From Streptomyces flaveolus (GTDB taxonomy: Bacteria; Actinomycetota; Actinomycetes; Streptomycetales; Streptomycetaceae), in assembly GCF_014648815.1 (NCBI RefSeq), contig NZ_BMRV01000017.1, positions 1 to 64,000 on the forward strand: a DNA stretch of 64,000 nucleotides, in the 5' to 3' direction. The position numbers were made by a program, and so were the translations under genes. The notes under the pieces were generated by a model that had not been told where the DNA came from, did no database searches, and was given only the letters and a program-made list of their open reading frames with translations. This document shows, piece by piece, positions 16,722-23,961 of the stretch. The number at the start of each line of letters is the position of its first letter. Position 1 is the stretch's first letter.

Positions 16722-17822
16722 TCAGCCGGTGTTCGCGAGCGCCTTGTTGCGGCGTACCGAGGACCAGAAGGACCAGGCGATCAGGACCACGCCGATGAGA
16801 CCGGTGACGATCTCGCTGATCTGGTACTGGATGGTGACGAGCAGGATGATCGCGAGGGCGCCGATGGCGTAGTGGGCGCCGTGCTCCAGGTAGACGTAGT
16901 CGTCGAGGGTTCCCTGGCGGACCAGGTAGACGGTCAGGGACCGGACGTACATGGCGCCGATGCCGAGGCCGAGGGCCATCAGGACGATGTCGTTGGTGAT
17001 GGCGAAGGCGCCGATGACGCCGTCGAAGGAGAACGACGCGTCCAGAACCTCCAGGTAGAGGAACATGAAGAAGGCGGCCTTGCCGGTCAGGGCGGCCGCC
17101 GAGCGGGGCCCGCCGGAACGTCCGGTCTCCTCCTGGGCCTCGTGCTCGCGCTCCTCCTCCGCTTCGAGCCGGTTCTCGAAGAACGCGGAGAGACCGTGGA
17201 CGACCATGTAGGTGATCAGGCCGGCGATCCCGGAGACCAACACCGTCTGCGCCTTGTCGGCATGGTGGCCGCCGTGCTGATGGGCGTGCGCGGCGAAGGT
17301 CATCGAGGAGACGAGCAGCACGATCAGGGCGACGCAGACCGAGAGCATGTCGACCCTGCCGAGCTTCGCCAGCGGCCGTTCGACCGCACCCAGCCACTTG
17401 ATGTCCCGGTCCTCCAGCATGAAGTCCAGGAAGATCATCAGCAGGAACATGCCACCGAAGGCGGCGATCGACGGGTGGGCGTCGGTCACCAGCTCCTGGT
17501 AGCGGTCCTTGTCGGTGAGCGCCAGGTGGACGGCGCTCCAAGGACTCAGCCGGGCGCTGATCGCGACGATGACGACCGGGAAGACCAGGCGCATGCCGAA
17601 GACCGCGATCAGGATGCCCACCGTGAGGAAGATCTTCTGCCAGAAGGCGCTCATCTTCTTCAGGATCCCGGCGTTGATCACCGCGTTGTCGAAGGACAAC
17701 GAGATCTCCAGGACGGCCAGGATGGCCACCAGACCGAGAGCGGTCCAGCCGTCGTAGAGCACCCCCGCGGCGAGGCCGAGGGCGGTGACGGCGAACGCCC
17801 AGCGGAACGTCTTCAAAAGCAC
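16722..17822 (-). CDS. DUF475 (TerC-superfamily) integral membrane protein
   Basis: A 366-residue polytopic membrane protein of the DUF475 family, related to TerC and LysE-type exporters. Two similar Asp-containing transmembrane motifs, LEISLSFDNAVINAG and LEVLDASFSFDGVIGA, are the TerC hallmark and probably bind a metal ion. A His-rich loop (HAHQHGGHHADK) and a charged cytoplasmic loop (ENRLEAEEEREHEAQEE) separate the halves. TerC proteins are linked to manganese efflux and metallation of exported proteins. It is divergent from furA-katG, which fits a metal or peroxide stress locus. Confidence 0.8.
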   Translation of the reverse strand: MLLKTFRWAFAVTALGLAAGVLYDGWTALGLVAILAVLEISLSFDNAVINAGILKKMSAFWQKIFLTVGILIAVFGMRLVFPVVIVAISARLSPWSAVHLALTDKDRYQELVTDAHPSIAAFGGMFLLMIFLDFMLEDRDIKWLGAVERPLAKLGRVDMLSVCVALIVLLVSSMTFAAHAHQHGGHHADKAQTVLVSGIAGLITYMVVHGLSAFFENRLEAEEEREHEAQEETGRSGGPRSAAALTGKAAFFMFLYLEVLDASFSFDGVIGAFAITNDIVLMALGLGIGAMYVRSLTVYLVRQGTLDDYVYLEHGAHYAIGALAIILLVTIQYQISEIVTGLIGVVLIAWSFWSSVRRNKALANTG

Positions 17823-18123
17823 GGGCTACCCATTCCTGTCGTCGCGCTGTGCCGGTTGCGGCATGTCCTTGCCAGTGCCCACCACCCACGTTGTCTACCA
17901 CGATCGTCCGCCGACACGGCGGATGCGTGGACGGGCGGCCCGGGGGTACCCGAGCCCACGGGATGGTGCGGTGCATGGCGGCGCGGCAAGGGACGGCCGC
18001 GCCGCCACCCGCGGTCCCTTCTCCCCTTTCCGGCGGTCCGCCTCCCGGCCCGTGCGGCCCTCCGCAGACTGGATTCGTTCGTTTCCTTGAGCTGCTCCGG
18101 TTCACCGGAGTAGGTTCGCCGCC
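17823..18123. other. divergent promoter region between DUF475 gene and furA
   Basis: Three hundred bases without a gene. The right end carries the furA promoter and dyad described separately. I see no clear promoter for the DUF475 gene at the left end. Confidence 0.6.
18087..18116 (+). promoter_or_regulatory. furA promoter with palindromic operator; mRNA likely leaderless
   Basis: TTGAGC at 18087-18092 and TAGGTT at 18111-18116 are spaced by 18 bases, which puts the transcript start at or next to the A of the furA ATG at 18124. No ribosome binding site precedes that ATG, as expected for a leaderless message. A perfect dyad, CTCCGG-TTCA-CCGGAG (18095-18110), fills the spacer and is the obvious place for FurA autorepression. 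Confidence 0.65.
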
Positions 18124-18570
18124 ATGACCGCCTCCCGGAGCACGGCCACAGCAGAGGAACTGCGCGGGGCAGGGCTGCGCGTGACCGCCGCCCGTATCGC
18201 GCTGCTCGACACCGTCCGGGCGGGCGATCACCTCGGCGTGGAGGCGATAGCCTCCGGAGTGCGCGACCGGGTGGGCCACGTGTCCCTCCAGGCCGTGTAC
18301 GAATCCCTGCACGCGCTCACCGCGGCAGGTCTCGTACGCCGCATCCAGCCGCCCGGCGGCCCGGCCCGGTTCGAAGGGCGCGTCGGGGACAACCACCACC
18401 ACGTCCTGTGCCGGTCGTGCGGTGCCCTCGCCGACGTCGACTGCGCCGTCGGTGAGGCACCCTGTCTGACCGCTTCCGACGACCACGGCTTCGCGATCGA
18501 CGAGGCCGAGGTCATCTACCGGGGCCTGTGCCCCGACTGCTCCGGTCCCAGTACGTCCCCCGCACCGTGA
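18124..18570 (+). CDS. furA: FurA-type peroxide-sensing repressor
   Basis: A 148-residue Fur-family repressor. The winged helix covers about residues 10-75, the HHHVLC metal site is at 91-96, and two CxxC pairs (Cys96/Cys99 and Cys136/Cys139) give the structural zinc site. In Streptomyces and mycobacteria FurA represses itself and the adjacent catalase-peroxidase gene, and oxidation of the protein relieves this. Here katG follows 23 bases after the stop on the same strand, so the two are one operon. Confidence 0.92.
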   Translation: MTASRSTATAEELRGAGLRVTAARIALLDTVRAGDHLGVEAIASGVRDRVGHVSLQAVYESLHALTAAGLVRRIQPPGGPARFEGRVGDNHHHVLCRSCGALADVDCAVGEAPCLTASDDHGFAIDEAEVIYRGLCPDCSGPSTSPAP

Positions 18571-18593
18571 ACCGCCCCGTTCGGAAGGATCCC

Positions 18594-20810
18594 ATGTCAG
18601 AGAACCACGACGCCATCGTGACCGACGCGAAGACCGAGGAGGCGGGCGGCTGCCCGGTCGCCCACACTCGCGCCCTCCACCCGACCCAGGGCGGTGGAAA
18701 CCGTCAGTGGTGGCCGGAGCGGCTCAATCTGAAGATCCTCGCGAAGAACCCCGCCGTGGCCAACCCGCTGGGCGAGGAGTTCGACTACGCCGAGGCGTTC
18801 GCGTCCCTCGACCTGGCGGCCGTCAAGCGCGACATCGCCGAGGTGCTGACCACCTCGCAGGACTGGTGGCCCGCCGACTTCGGCAACTACGGCCCGCTGA
18901 TGATCCGTATGGCCTGGCACAGCGCGGGCACCTACCGCATCAGCGACGGACGCGGTGGCGCCGGGGCCGGCCAGCAGCGCTTCGCCCCGCTCAACAGCTG
19001 GCCCGACAACGGCAACCTGGACAAGGCCCGCCGCCTGCTGTGGCCGGTCAAGAAGAAGTACGGCCAGAGCATCTCCTGGGCCGACCTGCTGGTCCTCACC
19101 GGCAACGTCGCCCTGGAGCAGATGGGCTTCGAGACCTTCGGATTCGCCGGCGGCCGCGCCGACGTCTGGGAGGCCGAGGAGGACGTCTACTGGGGCCCCG
19201 AGACCACCTGGCTCGACGACCGCCGCTACACCGGCGACCGCGAGCTGGAGAACCCGCTCGGCGCCGTCCAGATGGGCCTGATCTACGTCAACCCGGAGGG
19301 CCCGAACGGCAACCCGGACCCGATCGCCGCCGCCCGCGACATCCGTGAGACCTTCCGCCGCATGGCGATGAACGACGAGGAGACCGTCGCGCTGATCGCC
19401 GGCGGCCACACCTTCGGCAAGACCCACGGTGCCGGCCCGGCCGACCACGTCGGCGACGACCCCGAGGCCGCCTCCATGGAGGAGCAGGGCCTCGGCTGGC
19501 GGAGCACCTACGGCACCGGCAAGGGCGCGGACGCCATCACCTCCGGCCTGGAGGTCACCTGGACCACGACCCCGACGCAGTGGAGCAACGGGTTCTTCAA
19601 GAACCTCTTCGAGTTCGAGTACGAGCTCGAGCAGAGCCCGGCCGGCGCCCACCAGTGGGTGGCGAAGGACGCCCCGGAGATCGTCCCGGACGCGCACGAC
19701 CCGTCGAAGAAGCACCGCCCCAAGATGCTCACCACCGACCTGTCGCTGCGCTTCGACCCGATCTACGAGCCGATCTCCCGCCGGTTCTACGAGAACCCCG
19801 AGGAGTTCGCGGACGCCTTCGCCCGCGCCTGGTACAAGCTGACCCACCGCGACATGGGTCCGAAGTCCCTGTACCTCGGCCCGGAGGTCCCGGAGGAGAC
19901 CCTGCTGTGGCAGGACCCGCTGCCCGAGGCCGAGGGTGAGGCCATCGACGCCGAGGACGTCGCCACCCTCAAGACGAAGCTCCTCGAGTCCGGCCTGTCC
20001 GTCTCGCAGTTGGTGTCCACCGCGTGGGCCTCGGCGTCCACCTTCCGCGGCAGCGACAAGCGCGGCGGTGCCAACGGTGCCCGCATCCGCCTGGAGCCGC
20101 AGCGCGGCTGGGAGGTCAACGAGCCCGACGAGCTGGCGCAGGTCCTGCGGGTCCTGGAGGGAATCCAGCAGGAGTTCAACTCCGGCGCGAAGAAGGTCTC
20201 CCTGGCCGACCTGATCGTCCTCGGTGGCTCCGCCGCCGTCGAGAAGGCCGCCAAGGAGGCCGGCTTCCAGGTGGAGGTGCCGTTCGCCGCGGGCCGCGTG
20301 GACGCGACGGAGGAGCACACCGACGCCGAGTCGTTCGAGGCACTCGAGCCGACCGCGGACGGGTTCCGCAACTACCTCGGCAAGGGCAACCGCCTGCCGG
20401 CCGAGTTCCTCCTGCTCGACCGGGCGAACCTGCTCACCCTGAGCGCCCCCGAGATGACCGTCCTGGTCGGCGGCCTGCGGGTGCTGGGCGCCAACTACCA
20501 GCAGTCCCAGCTCGGCGCCTTCACCAGGACGCCCGGCTCGCTCACCAACGACTTCTTCGTCAACCTGCTCGACCTGGGCATCACGTGGAAGTCGACGTCC
20601 GAGGACCAGACCACGTTCGAGGGCCGTGACGCCGCCACCGGCGAGGTCAAGTGGGCCGGTTCCCGCGCCGACCTGGTCTTCGGCTCGAACTCCGAGCTGC
20701 GCGCCCTCGCGGAGGTCTACGCCTCCGACGACGCGAAGGAGAAGTTCGTGCACGACTTCGTCGCCGCCTGGGTCAAGGTCATGAACCTCGACCGCTTCGA
20801 CCTGGTCTGA
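18594..20810 (+). CDS. katG: catalase-peroxidase
   Basis: A 738-residue haem enzyme that removes hydrogen peroxide by catalase and peroxidase activity. The distal residues Arg105, Trp108 and His109 lie in MIRMAWHSAGTYR; the Met-Tyr-Trp crosslink partners are Trp108, Tyr231 (GLIYVNPEG) and Met257; the proximal His272 is in GGHTFGKTHGA. The second, non-haem half runs from about residue 430 to the end, so the length is normal. GGAAGGA precedes the ATG at 18594. Expression should follow FurA. The strong terminator after it ends the operon. Confidence 0.95.
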   Translation: MSENHDAIVTDAKTEEAGGCPVAHTRALHPTQGGGNRQWWPERLNLKILAKNPAVANPLGEEFDYAEAFASLDLAAVKRDIAEVLTTSQDWWPADFGNYGPLMIRMAWHSAGTYRISDGRGGAGAGQQRFAPLNSWPDNGNLDKARRLLWPVKKKYGQSISWADLLVLTGNVALEQMGFETFGFAGGRADVWEAEEDVYWGPETTWLDDRRYTGDRELENPLGAVQMGLIYVNPEGPNGNPDPIAAARDIRETFRRMAMNDEETVALIAGGHTFGKTHGAGPADHVGDDPEAASMEEQGLGWRSTYGTGKGADAITSGLEVTWTTTPTQWSNGFFKNLFEFEYELEQSPAGAHQWVAKDAPEIVPDAHDPSKKHRPKMLTTDLSLRFDPIYEPISRRFYENPEEFADAFARAWYKLTHRDMGPKSLYLGPEVPEETLLWQDPLPEAEGEAIDAEDVATLKTKLLESGLSVSQLVSTAWASASTFRGSDKRGGANGARIRLEPQRGWEVNEPDELAQVLRVLEGIQQEFNSGAKKVSLADLIVLGGSAAVEKAAKEAGFQVEVPFAAGRVDATEEHTDAESFEALEPTADGFRNYLGKGNRLPAEFLLLDRANLLTLSAPEMTVLVGGLRVLGANYQQSQLGAFTRTPGSLTNDFFVNLLDLGITWKSTSEDQTTFEGRDAATGEVKWAGSRADLVFGSNSELRALAEVYASDDAKEKFVHDFVAAWVKVMNLDRFDLV

Positions 20811-20825
20811 CGACCGTGAGGCCCG

Positions 20826-20855
20826 GCCCGGGCCGGTACGGGTACCGGCCCGGGC
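20826..20855 (+). terminator. hairpin terminator of furA-katG
   Basis: GCCCGGGCCGGTAC at 20826-20839 is mirrored by its exact complement at 20842-20855. The stem is about 13 bp with a minimal loop and starts 16 bases after the katG stop. Confidence 0.75.
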
Positions 20856-20898
20856 TCGTCCGTCCGCGTTGTCAGTGGCGGATGCGAGGCTGCCTGGC

Positions 20899-21165
20899 AT
20901 GGATGAGGTGGAGTTCATGCGAGGCCGGGTCTACGGCGCCGACCACGACAACCCCGGGCCGCGGGCGGGACGCGCGTACGCGCAGCTGGTCGGCGGCCCG
21001 CTGGACGGCCTGCTGCTGGACGTCACGGACCTCGCCGAGGACGAACGCGGCCGGGGCGTGACACTGGCGACGGAGATAGGCCGCTACGGACCGGGCGGCC
21101 GGTCCGTCTACGGGCCGCGGTCCGGCGACGCCCGCCGCTTCGACTGGCGGGGCGACGTGCCCTGA
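20899..21165 (+). CDS. small conserved hypothetical protein
   Basis: An 88-residue soluble protein with no signal peptide or membrane segment. The ATG at 20899 is the most likely start, though its ribosome binding site is weak. The core YAQLVGGPLDGLLLDVTDL and the C-terminal YGPGGRSVYGPRSGD pattern recur in small actinobacterial proteins of unknown role. It stands alone between the katG terminator and the convergent MerR-type gene. Confidence 0.6.
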   Translation: MDEVEFMRGRVYGADHDNPGPRAGRAYAQLVGGPLDGLLLDVTDLAEDERGRGVTLATEIGRYGPGGRSVYGPRSGDARRFDWRGDVP

Positions 21166-21189
21166 CCGGGCCCCGCCCGGGCGGCCGGC

Positions 21190-22137
21190 TCAGGCCGCCG
21201 TGGTCGCCGTCTGCGCCTCCAGCGCGGCGAACAGCCAGTCGTGCGCCGCACCGGGCGTCGGCTCCGGCCGGGCGCCCGGCGGGGTGATCACCTCGGCCAC
21301 CAGCTCCCAGTAGCGGTCGATCCGCGGATCGGCCGCGAGCTGCCGGACCAGCAGACGGCGGAACTCCGGAGTGTCGCGGACGCCGTACGCGCCCGTGTAG
21401 GCGCTCACGAAGCAGTCCAGGGCGTCACCCGCGTGCGGGTCCACGCCCCGGCGCAACGGCACACCCGCCAGCTCGTACGCCTCGGCCAGCCCCGCGTACA
21501 GCACCGCGGCACCGCGCGCCCCGGCCGCCCGGTGCGCCTCGGGCTGCGGCTGAGCGGTGCCCGGACACGGGGCGAGCGTGAGGGCGTTGAGCCGGGCGAA
21601 GGCGAGCACCTGGGCGGGGGCCGGGTCGTCGGGCGGCCGGGGCACCGCCACCTCCAGGAACGCGGCGGTGGAGCGCGCCGGCATCCGCGGCGGCAGCCAG
21701 CCGCGCCAGAACCGGACCAGCGGCGCCGTGCTCGGCGGCGCGGCCACCGCGCCGACCAGCCGCAGCCGGTCCGCCCGCTCCCCGGGCGGACACTCCTGCA
21801 CCAGCCGCAGTGCCGCCTCCCGCCAGCGCAACGCCCTGAGCTCGGAGCCGACTTCGCGCAGCTGTCCGGCGACGGCGTCCTCCAGCACGCCGCCCGCCCC
21901 GTCCTCCTCGTCGAGCACGCGGCGTACCTCGGACACCGCCAGCCCGAGGGCACGCAGGGAACGGATCAGACGCAGCCGGCCGAGCGCCTCCGGGCCGTAC
22001 CGACGGTGCCCGCCGGCGCTGCGGAAGGCCTCCGGCAGCAGACCGCGGTCGGAGTAGAAGCGCACGGTCTTGACGGTGACGCCCGCCCGCTCGGCAAGCT
22101 CGCCGATCCCGCACAACCCGTCGCTCGACATGAACAC
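21190..22137 (-). CDS. MerR-family transcriptional activator with large effector domain
   Basis: A 315-residue regulator. The GTG at 22137 lies five bases from GGGAGGT; an ATG two codons later is also possible. Residues 10-75 are the MerR winged helix (GIGELAERAGVTVKTVRFYS, GGHRRYG), followed by a coiled-coil dimer helix. The remaining 200 residues are far longer than in metal-sensing MerR proteins and lack metal-binding Cys pairs, so they probably bind an organic ligand. It is divergent from the double hydrolase gene, whose promoter has the 19-bp spacer expected for MerR control. Confidence 0.85.
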   Translation of the reverse strand: MFMSSDGLCGIGELAERAGVTVKTVRFYSDRGLLPEAFRSAGGHRRYGPEALGRLRLIRSLRALGLAVSEVRRVLDEEDGAGGVLEDAVAGQLREVGSELRALRWREAALRLVQECPPGERADRLRLVGAVAAPPSTAPLVRFWRGWLPPRMPARSTAAFLEVAVPRPPDDPAPAQVLAFARLNALTLAPCPGTAQPQPEAHRAAGARGAAVLYAGLAEAYELAGVPLRRGVDPHAGDALDCFVSAYTGAYGVRDTPEFRRLLVRQLAADPRIDRYWELVAEVITPPGARPEPTPGAAHDWLFAALEAQTATTAA

Positions 22138-22168
22138 TTGAACCTCCCTCAGGGGGAGTTCCTACCGT
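22138..22168 (+). promoter_or_regulatory. MerR-type promoter with 19-bp spacer and dyad
   Basis: TTGAAC (22138-22143) and TACCGT (22163-22168) are 19 bases apart, the stretched spacing that MerR proteins correct by twisting DNA. The spacer holds a dyad, GAACCTCCC against GGGGGAGTTC (22140-22161), with seven of ten inner positions paired. It points at the hydrolase gene at 22229 and overlaps the ribosome binding site of the regulator itself. Confidence 0.65.
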
Positions 22169-22228
22169 ACCGGCGAGCGCGGACGGGCGACCGGACCGGT
22201 CCGCGCCCTCGCGTACGGAGGAGAGACC

Positions 22229-23779
22229 ATGACCGCCTTCATCCTGGTGCCGGGCATGTTCACCGGCACACACGTGTGGGAGAACACCGCGGCGCGCCTG
22301 GCCGCCGCGGGCGCAGAGGCGTACCCGGTGGCCCTCACCGGGCTCGACGGGCCGAGCGGCACCGCGCCGGCCGGCACCGACCTGGAGACACACATCGCGG
22401 ACGTGCTCGCGGCGATCGACGCGGTCGGCGCGGTCGGCGCGGAGGACGGCGGGCGGATCGTGCTGGTCGGTCACGACTACGGCATCCACCCCGCACTCGG
22501 CGCCGCCGACCGGCGGGCGGAGCGGATCGACCGGATCGTGTACCTCGACTCGGCGATGCCGCGCGACGGCGTCCCGGCCCTGGCCGCCGTCCCCGACCAG
22601 TCGCTGCGCGAGCGGCTGGCCGAGCGTGCCGGGGCCGGCGGGGGAGCGGGCACCGAGGGCGAACTGCCGCCCCCGGCCCACGACGAATGGCAGCGCTGGG
22701 GCAGCACGGCGGGCCTCGCCGACGCCGCGCTGGACCGGCTCACTGCCCTCGCCGCCCCGCAGCCGCTCGGCACCCTGCTCCAGCCGCTCCGGCTGACCGG
22801 CGCGGTGGCCGGGGTGCCCACCACCGGCGTGCTGTGCACCGCCAACGGCTCGAGCATCGAGATGGTCCAGATGCTGGTCGGATTCGGTGACCCCGCCCTG
22901 CGCGCCCTCGTCGACCCCCGGGTGTCCTTCTTCGAACTCCCCACCGGGCACTGGCCGATGCTGTCCTGCCCGGACGACCTGGCGGACGTCCTGCTGCGGG
23001 CCGCCGCCGGCGAGGGACACCGGCTGGATCCCACCGACGCGGCCGAACCGCCTGCCCAGCTGCGGCCGTTCCTGCTGGACGTGCCCGAACTCCCGCGGGA
23101 GCGGACGCAGAACGTCGACCTCTACCTGCCCGACGCCGACGACGCCGCCGACGATCCGCGACCGGCGGTGGTGTTCGTGCACGGCGGCCCGGTACCGGCC
23201 GACGCCCGGCCGGAGCCGAGGGACTGGCCCACGCTGACCGGGTACGCCAGGTACGCGGCCGGAAACGGCGTGGTGGGCGCGGTCGTCGCCCACCGGCTGC
23301 ACGACCTCGCCGACTACGAGCGGGCCGCCGCGGACGTGGCCGACGCGGTGGAGCGGATCCGGGCCGACCCCCGGGTGGACGCGGACCGCGTCGCGCTGTG
23401 GTTCTTCTCGGGCGGCGGGCTGATCACCGCCGACTGGCTGGGCGCGCCCCCGCCGTGGCTGCGCTGCCTGGCGGCCACCTATCCGGTGCTGGCGCCCCTG
23501 CCTAACTGGGGGATGTCCGGCACCCGGTTCCACCCGGTGCGCGCGGTGGCGAAGGCCGGCGACCTGCCCGTGGTCCTCACCCGGGTGGGCCTGGAGATGC
23601 CCGAGATCGCCGCCGGTGTCGAGGAGTTCCTGGCCGCGGCCGAGGAGTGCGGGACCGCCGTCGAGGTGGTCGACGTACCGAACGGCCACCACGGCTTCGA
23701 GACCCGCGACGTGACCGACGAGTCGCGCGACGCGGTGCGCCGGGCGATGCGCGCGGTGCTGAAGCACCTGCGGCGGTGA
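22229..23779 (+). CDS. fusion of two alpha/beta hydrolase domains
   Basis: A 516-residue protein made of two hydrolase folds. Residues 1-255 resemble the plant-esterase-like family, but the nucleophile elbow reads G-H-D-Y-G, so Asp83 replaces the usual Ser; His241 (PTGHWPML) is in place. Asp nucleophiles are found in haloalkane dehalogenases and epoxide hydrolases. Residues about 275-516 form a second domain with an FVHGGP oxyanion loop, a serine elbow FFSGGG (Ser394) and a His in PNGHHGF (487-488), like the dienelactone hydrolase/BD-FAE group. A MerR-type promoter drives it. A two-step conversion by one chain is likely; the substrate is not known. Confidence 0.75.
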   Translation: MTAFILVPGMFTGTHVWENTAARLAAAGAEAYPVALTGLDGPSGTAPAGTDLETHIADVLAAIDAVGAVGAEDGGRIVLVGHDYGIHPALGAADRRAERIDRIVYLDSAMPRDGVPALAAVPDQSLRERLAERAGAGGGAGTEGELPPPAHDEWQRWGSTAGLADAALDRLTALAAPQPLGTLLQPLRLTGAVAGVPTTGVLCTANGSSIEMVQMLVGFGDPALRALVDPRVSFFELPTGHWPMLSCPDDLADVLLRAAAGEGHRLDPTDAAEPPAQLRPFLLDVPELPRERTQNVDLYLPDADDAADDPRPAVVFVHGGPVPADARPEPRDWPTLTGYARYAAGNGVVGAVVAHRLHDLADYERAAADVADAVERIRADPRVDADRVALWFFSGGGLITADWLGAPPPWLRCLAATYPVLAPLPNWGMSGTRFHPVRAVAKAGDLPVVLTRVGLEMPEIAAGVEEFLAAAEECGTAVEVVDVPNGHHGFETRDVTDESRDAVRRAMRAVLKHLRR

Positions 23780-23785
23780 AGTACC

Positions 23786-23835
23786 GTGCCACGGCGCCGC
23801 GGACGGGGACGGCCCCGTCCGCGGGACCGTGGCAC
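23786..23835 (+). terminator. long hairpin terminator
   Basis: GTGCCACGG at 23786-23794 pairs with CCGTGGCAC at 23827-23835, enclosing a second stem in which GCGGACGGGG pairs with CCCCGTCCGC. The stem starts six bases after the double hydrolase stop. Confidence 0.8.
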
Positions 23836-23910
23836 GTCCCGCGGACGGAGGAACCGGACGGAGCGCGGCACGTCGGCCATCTTGACGTGTACGCGACGTA
23901 GTGCGTTTCA

Positions 23911-23924
23911 TGGGAGCGCTCCCA
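23911..23924. promoter_or_regulatory. CebR-type operator
   Basis: TGGGAGCGCTCCCA is a perfect 14-bp palindrome and is, base for base, the operator known for CebR, the LacI-type repressor of cellulose and cello-oligosaccharide use in Streptomyces. It lies 37 bases before the mannanase start, just past a plausible -35 (TTGACG, 23882-23887). Repression in the absence of cello-oligosaccharides is the expected effect. Confidence 0.75.
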
Positions 23925-23961
23925 TTCGCCGCTCGCTCACCCCTCACGCCCTGGAGTCGCC

